DNA from: Candidatus Omnitrophota bacterium
GTDB lineage: Bacteria > Omnitrophota > Gorgyraeia > Gygaellales > Profunditerraquicolaceae
Reading direction: 5' to 3'
Length of the DNA stretch: 36,773 nucleotides
Assembly: GCA_028718245.1 (NCBI GenBank)
Contig: JAQUME010000006.1
Span: forward strand, 1 to 36,773
A program made the position numbers and the translations under genes. Of this stretch, positions 1 to 8,841 are shown in pieces. The notes under the pieces are model-generated. The model saw only the letters and a program-made list of their open reading frames with translations. It was not told the DNA's origin and searched no databases. Position 1 is the first letter of the stretch. The number at the start of each line of letters is the position of its first letter.

Positions 1-2
1 GG

Positions 3-620
3 ATAAAACTCGCGGATCCAAAAACCAAAGTGATCGTATTTGCCGGCGATGGGGATGCTTACGGGGAGGGCATCGAGCATCTTATTTTTGCGGCAAAGAG
101 GAACATTGATATTACGATGATCATCCACAATAACCGGGTTTACGGGCTTACTACCGGGCAATATACCCCTACCTCTCCTTTGGGTTTTAAAGGCCGCTCT
201 ACTCCCGCCGGAACCATCGAGCCGCCGCTAAATCCACTTGAAGTCATGTTGGCCTGCGGAGCCACTTTTCTTGGCCGGGGAACATCCCATGGGATAGAGC
301 TGCTTAAGAAGCTTTTTAAGGAAGCGATCACGCATAAAGGGTTTTCCCTGGTCGATGTTCTGCAGGTCTGCGTTACCTATTATAATATGTACGAATATTA
401 TGATAAAAGGGTCTATGAATTAAAAGAGCATAACCCCCGGGATTATAACCAGGCCTTGAATAAAATACGGGAATGGGATTATAACAACGACTCGCCTATT
501 GCCCTGGGCGCCTTCTATAAAAAAGAAATCCCCGCTTTCGAGCAGAAATTCCTAGAGCAAAATATAGCAGCAGCCGACAGGGACCAAAAAATAAAAGATC
601 TCCTGAAGGCTTCCATTTAA
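3..620 (+). CDS. korB: 2-oxoacid:ferredoxin oxidoreductase, beta subunit (KorB-like), 5' partial
   Basis: The reading frame is open from base 3, so the gene begins upstream of the window; the GTG at 30 is an internal Val codon. The fragment starts inside the thiamine-diphosphate-binding region: GDGDAYGEG is the family's GDGD...G motif, followed by the [17 protein letters not shown] stretch that follows it in KorB/PorB/VorB proteins. Near the C-terminus, [18 protein letters not shown] resembles KorB-type subunits more than PorB. The family joins oxidative decarboxylation of a 2-oxoacid to ferredoxin reduction in the cytoplasm. The alpha subunit should lie just upstream. About 205 residues are visible of the usual 270-300. 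Substrate (2-oxoglutarate or another oxoacid) cannot be decided from this part. Confidence 0.9.
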   Translation: MKLADPKTKVIVFAGDGDAYGEGIEHLIFAAKRNIDITMIIHNNRVYGLTTGQYTPTSPLGFKGRSTPAGTIEPPLNPLEVMLACGATFLGRGTSHGIELLKKLFKEAITHKGFSLVDVLQVCVTYYNMYEYYDKRVYELKEHNPRDYNQALNKIREWDYNNDSPIALGAFYKKEIPAFEQKFLEQNIAAADRDQKIKDLLKASI

Positions 621-655
621 CTTGTCTTTTTGTCCTTTTATCGTCAAGGTTTACT

Positions 656-2926
656 ATGGCTAAAGACCCGGTTTGCGGAATGCAGGTAGATGAAAATAAG
701 GCTATTAAGGTGGAGCAGGAGGGCCTTATTTATTATTTTTGCAGTCAGCACTGCAAGGATAAATTTTTGCAGCATCCGGCTGAAAATAAACCGCTAAAAT
801 CGCAAGGTAAGAATATTTATACCTGTCCCATGCATCCTGAGGTTACGCAGGATGGACCAGGGGATTGCCCTAAATGCGGGATGCAGCTGGAACCGAAGAT
901 CATTTCCCTTGAAGGGGAGGAAATCAGTAAAGAAGAGGCGGCTTTGGCCGGCAAGTTCCGGATCGGGCTGGTTTTGACGATCCCGGTTTTTATCCTGGCC
1001 CTCGGAGAGATGCTTCCGGCATTCCATCTGAAAACCTTTAGCTCATCCGGTGTTTCGCGCTGGATACAGTTTATTTTGGCAACCCCGGTTGTGCTCTGGT
1101 CAGGGAGCATCTTCTTCGTAAAGGCCTGGCGATCGGTTCTGAATAAAAGCCCTAATATGTTCACCCTGATCGCTATGGGGGTGGCTGCTGCCTATGGTTT
1201 TAGCGCCACAGCCATGATTTTACCGGGTATTTTCCCCGCGTCATTAAAGGAGCACGGAGAGATAGGTTTATATTTTGAAGCAGCTGCGATCATCACGGTA
1301 TTGGTCCTCTTGGGCCAGCTCCTGGAAACAAGAGCCCGGAGCAGGACAGGCCAGGCAATAAAAGCATTACTTGGCCTTGCCGCAAAGCTGGCGCACCGCC
1401 TCAAGGAAGGTAAGGAGGAGGATATTGCCATAGAAGAGATTCATAAAGGTGATTTATTGCGCGTGCGTCCGGGTGAGAAGGTGCCTTTGGACGGCATAGT
1501 CATTGAAGGAAAAAGCAGCGTAGATGAATCAATGATCTCCGGGGAGCCCATGCCGGTTATCAAGAAAAGCGGGGACCGGGTGATCGGGGCAACTGTTAAT
1601 CAGACAGGAAGTTTTCTGATGAGGGTTGAAAAAGTCGGAGCAGAAACTATTCTTGCCCAGATCGTGGAGATGGTGGCCGCAGCGCAGCGCAGCCGCGCCC
1701 CTATTCAGAATGTTGCTGACAGAGTTGCAGCCTATTTTGTTCCTTCAGTCCTGGTATGCGCAGTCGCCGCCTTTATTGTTTGGTCCATATGGGGGCCGCA
1801 GCCGGCGCTGGCCTATGCCCTGGTTAGTTTCATTTCGGTCCTGATCATTGCCTGCCCCTGTGCCCTGGGCCTGGCAACTCCTATGTCGGTCATGGTCGGA
1901 GTTGGAAAAGGAGCACAATCAGGTATCCTGATCAAGAACGCTTCGGCCCTTGAAAAGTGCGAGGGGCTCACCTGCCTGCTTACGGATAAGACAGGGACCT
2001 TGACCGCAGGAAGCCCGCAAGTTACTTTTGTGATGCCGGGAAAAGATTGGGATGAACAGGGTTTGTTAAGCATAGCAGGTTCCGTAGAGCAGGCCAGCGA
2101 GCATCCCTTGGCCCGCGCAGTAGTGGAGCATGTTAAGGCAGCCGGCATACAGTTGGTTCCGGTTGAGGATTTTCAATCCGTAACCGGCGCCGGTATTAAA
2201 GGTAAAGTTAGCGGCAGGGTGGTTTTGCTTGGGAGAGAAGGGTTTATTGAAAATTCCGGCATAAATTTACCTGAAGGATTGAAAAACAAGGCTGGTGAGC
2301 TTGAGGAGAAAGCCCAGACAGTTTGCTGGCTTGCGGTTGACGGCCAAATAGCGGGCCTCCTCGGGATATCCGACCCCATCAAGAAAACAACCCCTGATGC
2401 TATCCGCCAGTTGCATAAAATGGGACTTAAGGTTATAATGGTGACAGGGGATAATGAAAAGACCGCGCAAGCCATCGCCAGAGATTTAGGGATAACCGAT
2501 GTTTACGCCGGGTGTGATCCAAAGGCCAAGCAGGATATCGTAAATAAATTAAAGAGTGCAGGAGAGAAAGTAATGGTGGCAGGCGATGGCATAAATGATG
2601 CCCCTGCTTTGGCAGAAGCCCAGGTTGGTATCGCCATGGGCACCGGAACCGATGTGGCAATTGAAAGCGCCGGGATCACCCTGGTCAAAGGGGACTTAAC
2701 CGGGATCGTCAAGGCCCTGCGCTTAAGCCGGGCGGTCATGCGCAACATCAGGGAGAATTTATTTTTCGCCTTTATCTATAATGTCCTCGGAGTCCCAATT
2801 GCGGCGGGTTTGCTTTATCCCTTTTTTGGGCTGCTTTTGAACCCGATGATCGCCGGCGCTGCAATGAGCTTCAGCTCGGTTTCGGTGATCGGCAATTCAT
2901 TAAGGCTGCGTAATTTAAAACTTTAA
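656..2926 (+). CDS. copA: Cu(I)-exporting P1B-type ATPase with YHS and heavy-metal-binding N-terminal domains
   Basis: This 756-residue inner-membrane ATPase should export monovalent copper (or silver) from the cytoplasm. In order: a YHS metal-binding domain (residues 1-40, DPVCGM), a heavy-metal-binding domain with YTCPMHPEV and CPKCGM (about 55-78), the P1B membrane helices, a TGE-type actuator loop (ISGEPMPV), the metal-site CPC at 400-402, the phosphorylation motif DKTGT starting at D444, the SEHPLARA nucleotide-binding motif, and [10 protein letters not shown] near 645. YN...P and [11 protein letters not shown] in the last two helices match the P1B-1 (copper) signature rather than the zinc or cobalt groups. 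There is no N-terminal HMA (CxxC) domain; YHS plus HMBD replaces it. AAGG lies seven bases before the ATG. It is 35 bases after korB, and a functional link is not evident. Confidence 0.95.
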   Translation: MAKDPVCGMQVDENKAIKVEQEGLIYYFCSQHCKDKFLQHPAENKPLKSQGKNIYTCPMHPEVTQDGPGDCPKCGMQLEPKIISLEGEEISKEEAALAGKFRIGLVLTIPVFILALGEMLPAFHLKTFSSSGVSRWIQFILATPVVLWSGSIFFVKAWRSVLNKSPNMFTLIAMGVAAAYGFSATAMILPGIFPASLKEHGEIGLYFEAAAIITVLVLLGQLLETRARSRTGQAIKALLGLAAKLAHRLKEGKEEDIAIEEIHKGDLLRVRPGEKVPLDGIVIEGKSSVDESMISGEPMPVIKKSGDRVIGATVNQTGSFLMRVEKVGAETILAQIVEMVAAAQRSRAPIQNVADRVAAYFVPSVLVCAVAAFIVWSIWGPQPALAYALVSFISVLIIACPCALGLATPMSVMVGVGKGAQSGILIKNASALEKCEGLTCLLTDKTGTLTAGSPQVTFVMPGKDWDEQGLLSIAGSVEQASEHPLARAVVEHVKAAGIQLVPVEDFQSVTGAGIKGKVSGRVVLLGREGFIENSGINLPEGLKNKAGELEEKAQTVCWLAVDGQIAGLLGISDPIKKTTPDAIRQLHKMGLKVIMVTGDNEKTAQAIARDLGITDVYAGCDPKAKQDIVNKLKSAGEKVMVAGDGINDAPALAEAQVGIAMGTGTDVAIESAGITLVKGDLTGIVKALRLSRAVMRNIRENLFFAFIYNVLGVPIAAGLLYPFFGLLLNPMIAGAAMSFSSVSVIGNSLRLRNLKL

Positions 2927-2945
2927 AAAGGAGCTTGGTTGTAAG

Positions 2946-3782
2946 ATGCAAGAATTTATTGTCTGGTGGAACCATCTTCCCGAGCACACGAGCCCGGTTT
3001 TCTTTAAGATCGGCTTTATCCAGGTCCATTATTACGGCCTGATGTACCTGCTTGCTTTTCTTACGGTATATCTGCTTGTTTTGTACAGGCTAAAGAGTGA
3101 AAAGACCGGATTCAGAAAAGAGGTTGTAGAGACTTATTTCTTCTGGCTGGTTTTCGCGGTGCTCATCGGCGGCAGGCTGGGGTATGTGCTCTTTTATGAC
3201 CTGCCGTATTACTTAAAGCGCCCTTTAGAGATAATTCTCCCCTTTGATATTAATGACGGATTCAAATATACCGGCCTCTATGGGATGAGTTATCATGGGG
3301 CGCTCATCGCGATAATTATTACAACGGTGGTTTTTTGCCGCAGGCATAAGCTTGATTTTTGGCGCTTCACCGATCTATTGGCGCCGGCTGTGCCTTTAGG
3401 TTATACCTTCGGCAGGATAGGAAATTTTATTAACGGGGAGCTTTACGGTCGCGTCACTTCAGTGCCATGGGGAATGTATTTTCCTCTGGATCCTACCGGC
3501 CGGCTGCGCCATCCCTCCCAACTTTATGAAGCCTTCTTTGAAGGGGTATTTCTTTTTATCATCCTTTGGAGTTTGCGTAAGAAGGTGCGTCTTACCGGAG
3601 GGCTTTTTTCTTTATATCTTATAGGTTATGGAGCAATAAGATTTTTGCTTGAATTTTTCCGCCAGCCGGATAGGCAATTGGGGTTTGTGTTGGGTCCCTT
3701 TACCATGGGGCAGTTGCTTTGCCTTGCCATGATCTTATCCGGGGTGTTTATTATTGTAATCAGGAAAGGATCAGCCAAATGA
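2946..3782 (+). CDS. lgt: prolipoprotein diacylglyceryl transferase
   Basis: Lgt moves diacylglycerol from phosphatidylglycerol to the lipobox cysteine of prolipoproteins in the inner membrane. The 278-residue length is normal. The family signature GRIGNFINGELYGR lies near residues 157-170, the conserved YHGAL box near 116, and about seven hydrophobic segments can be picked out. AAGGAG stands about 12 bases before the ATG; there is no better in-frame start. The stop codon overlaps the start of the next gene in an ATGA, so translation of the trehalose-6-phosphate synthase is probably coupled to lgt, an unexpected partnership. Confidence 0.96.
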   Translation: MQEFIVWWNHLPEHTSPVFFKIGFIQVHYYGLMYLLAFLTVYLLVLYRLKSEKTGFRKEVVETYFFWLVFAVLIGGRLGYVLFYDLPYYLKRPLEIILPFDINDGFKYTGLYGMSYHGALIAIIITTVVFCRRHKLDFWRFTDLLAPAVPLGYTFGRIGNFINGELYGRVTSVPWGMYFPLDPTGRLRHPSQLYEAFFEGVFLFIILWSLRKKVRLTGGLFSLYLIGYGAIRFLLEFFRQPDRQLGFVLGPFTMGQLLCLAMILSGVFIIVIRKGSAK

Positions 3783-6046
3783 AAAGAATTCTCATTTTTA
3801 TTTTGCCCATATTGATCATAGTAACCCTCGGATTCACTATCTCCGGAATTATGCAGGCCCGCTTCACGGAAGAAAAGCTCATGGATGATTTAATGAGAAA
3901 AGCCAGGGCAGTGGGTGAGAGCCTGGAGTTAGCCGCCAAATATATCCTGGTGAATAATGACCTGAAAGCAGCTAAACGCCTGGCCGATAGTTTCCAGAAG
4001 AGGGAGCGGCTGCAGGGCTGCGTTATTTACAACCGGGAGGGCCAGATCCTGGCAGTTACCGAGCAGTTTTCCTATTTAAATGATCAGGAGAGGCCTTACC
4101 TTAAAAATATCCTGTCTACGAAGACCCCCCGGGGAGCCATTGAGCAATTCAGGGAGTATTCGGTATACAGTTATATCCTTCCTGTTTTAGATGACGATGG
4201 CAACGTATTAGGGATGGTAGAAGTGATCTACGATACCTCCTATATGTTTACCACTTTAACCGAATTATGGAAAAAATTGAGCACTACTTTGATAGCCCTC
4301 ATATTGCTGATATTCTTAGTAACCCTTTTGATCCAGAGACAGATCTTTATTATGCCGGTGCGCAGGCTGACCCAGTGGTTCACCCACTTCCAGCGAGGGG
4401 ATACGGATAAGCTGCGGCCCTTTGCCGAAGAAAAAGGGGAATTCGGCAAGCTGGTCAGCGAAGTGGAGCAGGTGGCTTTAAGCATGAGGGTGGCCCGCCG
4501 GACTATCTCCGACCAGGCGCATGTGCGCCTGCAAAAAGAAGAATTATGGACCGAAGCCAAGCTCAAGGACCTTATTCACGCCAAGCTGGGGGATAATTCA
4601 CTTTTCGTGGTTTCTAACCGAGAGCCATATATGCATGTTCTTGATGAGAGTACCGGTAAATCCGCCTGCATTAGGCCGGCAAGCGGGGTGGTTACCGCGA
4701 TACACCCAATACTTTCTGCCTGCGGCGGAACCTGGATCGCCCACGGGAGCGGTAACGCGGATAGAAAATTCGTCAACTCCAAAGATAAGCTCGGCGTGCC
4801 CCCCGAAGACAACCGTTACATCTTAAAACGAGTCTGGCTAAGCAAAGAGGAGGAGCAGGGTTATTATTACGGGTTTTCCAACGAGGGCTTATGGCCTCTA
4901 TGCCATAACACGCATACTCGTCCGCTCTTCAAGGAGTCTGACTGGAAGATGTATAAAGAGGTAAACCGGAAGTTTGCCGACAGCGTTTTGGAGGAGCTGC
5001 CCGCAAATGATCCGTTTGTCTTTGTGCAGGATTATCATTTCACGCTTTTGCCTAAAATGATCAAAGAGAAGCGTCCCGACGCAAGGATCGCTTTATTCTG
5101 GCACATACCCTGGCCTACGCCGGAGGCCTTCATGATCTGCCCTTACCAGAATGAGATCCTGGAGGGGATGCTGGGGGCTGATCTGATCGGTTTTCATGTC
5201 CAGAACCATTGCAATAATTTTCTCGATACCGCCAACCGCCTGCTTGAGTCGCGCGTGGATACGGAGAAGTTCAGCGTTGTCAGGAACGGAAAAGAGACCT
5301 TTATCAGGGCTTTCCCGATAAGCGTTGACACGCGCTCAGGCACAGGTTCATTCAAGGTTGAGCCCTTGCGCCAGATCGAGCATTTAAAGAAGGAATTTGA
5401 ACTTGAGGGCAAGATAACGGCTCTGGGGGTTGACAGGATAGATTATACGAAAGGCATAGTTGAAAAATTACTGGCCATCGACAGGTTTTTGGAGAAGTAT
5501 CCCGAATATAAGACGAAATTCGTGTTCATCCAGTTGGCCGCGCCCAGCCGCACGCATATCAAGCGCTATCATGACCTGATCAGTGAGATCGATGAACTGG
5601 TCGAGAAGATCAACTGGAAGCATAGGGAAGGGGACTGGAGCCCGGTGATCTACCTGAAAAAACATTTTTCGCAGGATGATATCCAGCCTTACTATCAGCT
5701 TGCCGATATTTGTATCGTCAGTTCACTTCACGACGGGATGAACCTGGTGGCCAAGGAATATGTAGTGCAGAAGAACGATCTATCCGGGGTGCTGATCTTA
5801 AGCCAGTTTACCGGCGCCTCCCGCGAGCTCACCGACGCTATTATGGTCAACCCGTATTCAACGGAGGAGTTTGCCGAAAGCATAAAGCTGGCCGTCGAAA
5901 TGCCTAAAGAAGACAGGAAAAAGCGGATGGAGAATATGCGCAGGGTAGTTTCCGAGAATAACGTTTATCGCTGGGCAGCCGGTATCATTACCGAAATGAC
6001 CTCTTTGAAGAAAATAGAAGATAAAAATGCGCTACCTTCTGGATGA
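3779..6046 (+). CDS. otsA: membrane sensor-HAMP-fused trehalose-6-phosphate synthase (GT20)
   Basis: The 755-residue protein has two parts. Residues 1-270 look like the input half of a sensor kinase: TM helix at about 4-24, an extracytoplasmic domain of about 140 residues resembling single-Cache/CHASE folds, a second TM helix at about 168-188, then a HAMP-like linker (about 189-245). From residue 273 on it is a full GT20 trehalose-6-phosphate synthase: HIPWPTPEAF, VDRIDYTKGI (the donor-phosphate Arg and Lys) and DGMNLVAKEYV (the nucleotide-sugar-binding Asp, Asn and Glu) are intact. The reaction is NDP-glucose plus glucose-6-phosphate to trehalose-6-phosphate. I chose ATG 3779, overlapping the lgt stop by 4 bases and preceded by AGGAAAGGA; a longer reading from 3719 lies inside lgt. 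Known OtsA enzymes are soluble and about 450-500 residues. Sensing by the N-terminal half is inference. Confidence 0.93.
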   Translation: MKRILIFILPILIIVTLGFTISGIMQARFTEEKLMDDLMRKARAVGESLELAAKYILVNNDLKAAKRLADSFQKRERLQGCVIYNREGQILAVTEQFSYLNDQERPYLKNILSTKTPRGAIEQFREYSVYSYILPVLDDDGNVLGMVEVIYDTSYMFTTLTELWKKLSTTLIALILLIFLVTLLIQRQIFIMPVRRLTQWFTHFQRGDTDKLRPFAEEKGEFGKLVSEVEQVALSMRVARRTISDQAHVRLQKEELWTEAKLKDLIHAKLGDNSLFVVSNREPYMHVLDESTGKSACIRPASGVVTAIHPILSACGGTWIAHGSGNADRKFVNSKDKLGVPPEDNRYILKRVWLSKEEEQGYYYGFSNEGLWPLCHNTHTRPLFKESDWKMYKEVNRKFADSVLEELPANDPFVFVQDYHFTLLPKMIKEKRPDARIALFWHIPWPTPEAFMICPYQNEILEGMLGADLIGFHVQNHCNNFLDTANRLLESRVDTEKFSVVRNGKETFIRAFPISVDTRSGTGSFKVEPLRQIEHLKKEFELEGKITALGVDRIDYTKGIVEKLLAIDRFLEKYPEYKTKFVFIQLAAPSRTHIKRYHDLISEIDELVEKINWKHREGDWSPVIYLKKHFSQDDIQPYYQLADICIVSSLHDGMNLVAKEYVVQKNDLSGVLILSQFTGASRELTDAIMVNPYSTEEFAESIKLAVEMPKEDRKKRMENMRRVVSENNVYRWAAGIITEMTSLKKIEDKNALPSG

Positions 6047-6833
6047 TCTGGATAAAATAAAAGATAAACTGCGGGGCAGGGACCTGTTACTATTCCTTGA
6101 TTATGACGGGACCCTCTCTCCGATCGCCGCTACCCCGGATAAGTCCGTGTTCTCGGAGGGGATGAGAGGCAGTCTAAAGAAGCTGACCGGTCAACCACGC
6201 TGCCGGATCGCGGTTATTTCCGGTAGGGGCCTGGAGAATATCAAGAAAAAAGTAGGGTTAAAGGATATCATTTATTCCGGTAATCACGGATTAGAGATCG
6301 AAGGCCCGCAGTTGAGATATAAGGCAGCAGTTTCCCCTTTATATAAGAAAGCCATCGGAGAGATAAAGGATTCTTTGACTGCCGGGCTTTCTAAAATTAA
6401 AGGGGCCATTATCGAGGATAAAGGCCTCTCTTTATCCCTGCATTACCGGCTGGTGAGAAAAAATGATATCCCCGCGTTGAAAAACATCCTTCGCCGGACA
6501 GTTACCGATCATCCGGCAAAAAAAAGGGTCATGGTCAGGCCGGGTAAAATGGTATTTGATATAAGGCCTGCCTCCGGGTTGGATAAAGGCAAAGTAGCCC
6601 TCTGGCTTTTAGCCAGGGAGAGTTTCAGGAGGCGCGGCCGCAAGGTTATCCCGATCTATATCGGGGATGATTCAACCGATGAGGATGCATTTGCCGCGTT
6701 GAAGGGCAAAGGAATTACCGTTTGCGTCGGCGGAGAAAGAAAATCCTCGGCGCAGTATTATTTGAAGGATACCGGCCAGGTAAGGTTTTTTCTGAGAAGA
6801 CTGGACGGCATACTTAAAGAGAGGGAAGTATAA
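6027..6833 (+). CDS. otsB: trehalose-6-phosphate phosphatase (HAD family)
   Basis: OtsB removes the phosphate from trehalose-6-phosphate, the second step after OtsA. The 268-residue protein carries HAD motif I DYDGTL (nucleophile D25, acid/base D27), motif II VISGRG, GNHGLEIEG typical of trehalose phosphatases, and the late acidic motif GDDSTDEDAF. It overlaps the end of otsA by 20 bases, so the pair is probably translationally coupled. No trans-membrane segment or signal peptide is visible, so it should be cytosolic. Confidence 0.95.
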   Translation: MRYLLDDLDKIKDKLRGRDLLLFLDYDGTLSPIAATPDKSVFSEGMRGSLKKLTGQPRCRIAVISGRGLENIKKKVGLKDIIYSGNHGLEIEGPQLRYKAAVSPLYKKAIGEIKDSLTAGLSKIKGAIIEDKGLSLSLHYRLVRKNDIPALKNILRRTVTDHPAKKRVMVRPGKMVFDIRPASGLDKGKVALWLLARESFRRRGRKVIPIYIGDDSTDEDAFAALKGKGITVCVGGERKSSAQYYLKDTGQVRFFLRRLDGILKEREV

Positions 6834-7507
6834 TGCCTCCTTCAGGAATGGAAACGCCTTTCGTATTCTACGCAAGTTCGCACATATCGGAGCTGACCGG
6901 GTTAAGGGCCTCTACTTTAGGCCAGCTGCTTGAGCTTATCAAGGATGTGCCCGGGGCTTCTATCTATCACCACACCCATAGGTTCCTGCAGCAGCACCAA
7001 TATTTATCTCCTGAACCGCCCAATGATTTCTCTTATTGGGTAGCGGATTGCTTAGGGGATGTTGAGTTGGGAGAAAAGCTGGCCAGCATCGATACAATGC
7101 AATTCCTGACTATCCGCAGCCTAAGGGAGAAGATCACGGCTACGATAGAGAAACATCTTGAAGCTGATCCGCTGGTAAAGATGAGGTTCGCCCGCTCGGG
7201 AGAAGAGTTCCACTTCATCAAATCAATAAGTTTTGTTTTTCCTACCAATTATGTCGCCCATGACCTGGATGAATTTATCCAGGCGCTTAAAAAGGTAACC
7301 ATTGATTCCATATACTTTCATATTTTTGAGGCGCGGCTGCGCCTGGAGAAACCGGTAAATGATTTCTCTAACTGGATCGGTTCGGCTATCGGTGATAAAC
7401 AGCTGGCGGATAAAATTTCCAGGCTTGATCCTTACACTTATACGCTTGAAGATCTAAGGAATAAGATCATATACCTGATTCAGAAGAGAGTCATTAGGTC
7501 AGTATGA
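6833..7507 (+). CDS. DUF5752-family protein with an internally duplicated domain
   Basis: A 224-residue protein of unknown function that I recognise as DUF5752-like, a family found beside trehalose and sucrose glycosyltransferase genes. It consists of two copies of one domain: SIYHHTHRFL...PPNDFSYWVADCLGD (about residues 45-83) recurs as SIYFHIFEARL...PVNDFSNWIGSAIGD (about 153-187), each followed by a conserved helix (SLREKITATIEK and DLRNKIIYLIQK). The first copy has HHTHRF and the second FHIFEA, so a possible His pair is kept only in copy one. The start shares one base with otsB's stop, and its own stop overlaps treT in ATGA. It may be a partner or regulator of the neighbouring glycosyltransferases; no catalytic motif is known to me. 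Confidence 0.8.
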   Translation: MPPSGMETPFVFYASSHISELTGLRASTLGQLLELIKDVPGASIYHHTHRFLQQHQYLSPEPPNDFSYWVADCLGDVELGEKLASIDTMQFLTIRSLREKITATIEKHLEADPLVKMRFARSGEEFHFIKSISFVFPTNYVAHDLDEFIQALKKVTIDSIYFHIFEARLRLEKPVNDFSNWIGSAIGDKQLADKISRLDPYTYTLEDLRNKIIYLIQKRVIRSV

Positions 7508-8715
7508 TAAAAATAGACGATTATATCCCAATAGTAGGCCAGTCAATCATAGATGAGATCAGGATGCTTGCCGCTAAAATGGCAGGCAGGCGGGTGCAGC
7601 ATATCAACTCTACCGCCGTAGGAGGGGGGGTTGCCGAGATATTGAACCGCATGGTGCCTTTGCTTAATGAGGTAGGCATAAATTCCGGATGGGACCTCAT
7701 CAAGGGGGGAGAAAATTTTTATTCGGTGACAAAGAAGTTCCATAACGCCCTGCATGGCAGGCCCGAGACGATCGACCAACGGGATTTTGATGTCTTTATG
7801 GAGACCAGCCGGGAGAATATTGCTAAATTGGATACCTCCAGCGATATTGTCTTTGTGCATGATCCGCAGCCTATAGCCCTGGTTGAGAAAAAGAAGGGGA
7901 ATAAATGGCTTTGGCGCTGCCATATAGATGTCTCTAACCCCAATCGGAAGGTCTGGGACTTCCTGATGGATTTTATCGTAAAATATGACTCGGCGATATT
8001 CTCTGCCCCGGCTTTTTCACAGAGGCTTGCGATAAGGCAGTTCCTGATATCTCCATCCATTGACCCTTTAAGCGATAAGAACAAGGAGCTAGCGCAGGAG
8101 ATCATTGATGGGGTTTTGAGGAAATACGAAATTGTCCGGGACAAACCGATCATTACCCAGATATCCCGCTTTGATTATTTAAAGGATCCGTTGGGCGTTA
8201 TTGAGGCCTATTCGCAGGTCAAGCGTTATATAGATTGCCAGCTGATCCTTGCAGGTGGCACGGCCAGCGACGACCCGGAGGGCCAGAAGGTCCTGGATGA
8301 GGTCCTGGAAAAAGCCGGCAGTGATAAAGATATCCATATATTGCTCCTGCCCCAGAATGACATTGAAGTTAATGCCCTGCAGAGGGCTTCGGATATCATT
8401 ATCCAGAAGTCGATAAAGGAGGGTTTTGGGTTAACGGTAGCCGAGGCGCTTTGGAAGGCCAAGCCTGTAGTTGCCTCAAGCGTCGGCGGGATATCTTTAC
8501 AGATAAAGCATAAATACTCCGGATTATTATGCCACTCCATTGAAGGGGCGGCTTTTGCCATAAAGCAGCTTCTGCACAGCCCGGAGTATGCGAAGAAATT
8601 AGGGGCCAACGGCCGCGAACATATCAAGAATAATTTCCTGCTTACCCGCCATATCAAGGAATATATCCTTTTGTTTTTGTCGTTATACCATCCTGAAGAT
8701 GTGGTTAATTTGTAA
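7504..8715 (+). CDS. treT: trehalose synthase, TreT-type GT4 glycosyltransferase
   Basis: TreT joins NDP-glucose and glucose to make trehalose in one reversible step, independent of OtsA/OtsB. The 403-residue length suits the family. Visible are the N-terminal HINSTAVGGGVAEIL loop, DLIKGGENFYSVTKKFHNAL, VHDPQPIAL and RCHIDVSNP in the acceptor domain, then SRFDYLKDPLGVIEAY and SIKEGFGLTVAEAL (the E-x7-E region) in the donor domain. These patterns match TreT rather than sucrose synthase or general GT4 enzymes. It starts within the stop of the DUF5752 gene. Having both OtsAB and TreT in one operon is redundant on paper; TreT may run in the degradative direction. Confidence 0.88.
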   Translation: MIKIDDYIPIVGQSIIDEIRMLAAKMAGRRVQHINSTAVGGGVAEILNRMVPLLNEVGINSGWDLIKGGENFYSVTKKFHNALHGRPETIDQRDFDVFMETSRENIAKLDTSSDIVFVHDPQPIALVEKKKGNKWLWRCHIDVSNPNRKVWDFLMDFIVKYDSAIFSAPAFSQRLAIRQFLISPSIDPLSDKNKELAQEIIDGVLRKYEIVRDKPIITQISRFDYLKDPLGVIEAYSQVKRYIDCQLILAGGTASDDPEGQKVLDEVLEKAGSDKDIHILLLPQNDIEVNALQRASDIIIQKSIKEGFGLTVAEALWKAKPVVASSVGGISLQIKHKYSGLLCHSIEGAAFAIKQLLHSPEYAKKLGANGREHIKNNFLLTRHIKEYILLFLSLYHPEDVVNL

Positions 8716-8742
8716 TTCAGGAGAGATGCAGGGGAGGGGATC

Positions 8743-8841
8743 ATGAATCTCGGAGGATGGATTTTGATGATAATTGCCTGGGGATTTATCCTGGGCATGG
8801 CTGTTTTCTGCTTCAGAAGGATATTCCGCAAGAACAAATAA
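8743..8841 (+). CDS. 32-residue single-pass membrane protein
   Basis: A short ORF 27 bases after treT with a very strong ribosome-binding site (GGGGAGGGG directly before ATC-ATG). The product begins MNLGGWILMIIAWGF and ends RRIFRKNK: one trans-membrane helix of about 20 residues with a basic C-terminal tail, which should sit on the cytoplasmic side. It recalls the tiny accessory proteins (MetS-like) of sodium symporters, but no transporter is adjacent, so function is unknown. It is probably co-transcribed with the trehalose genes. The strong RBS and clean topology are the reasons to call it a gene. Confidence 0.65.
   Translation: MNLGGWILMIIAWGFILGMAVFCFRRIFRKNK

Noticed and set aside
3719-3778. 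Upstream extension of the otsA fusion by 20 residues
   Set aside because: These codons lie within lgt in another frame. ATG 3779 has a ribosome-binding site and starts with the TM helix.
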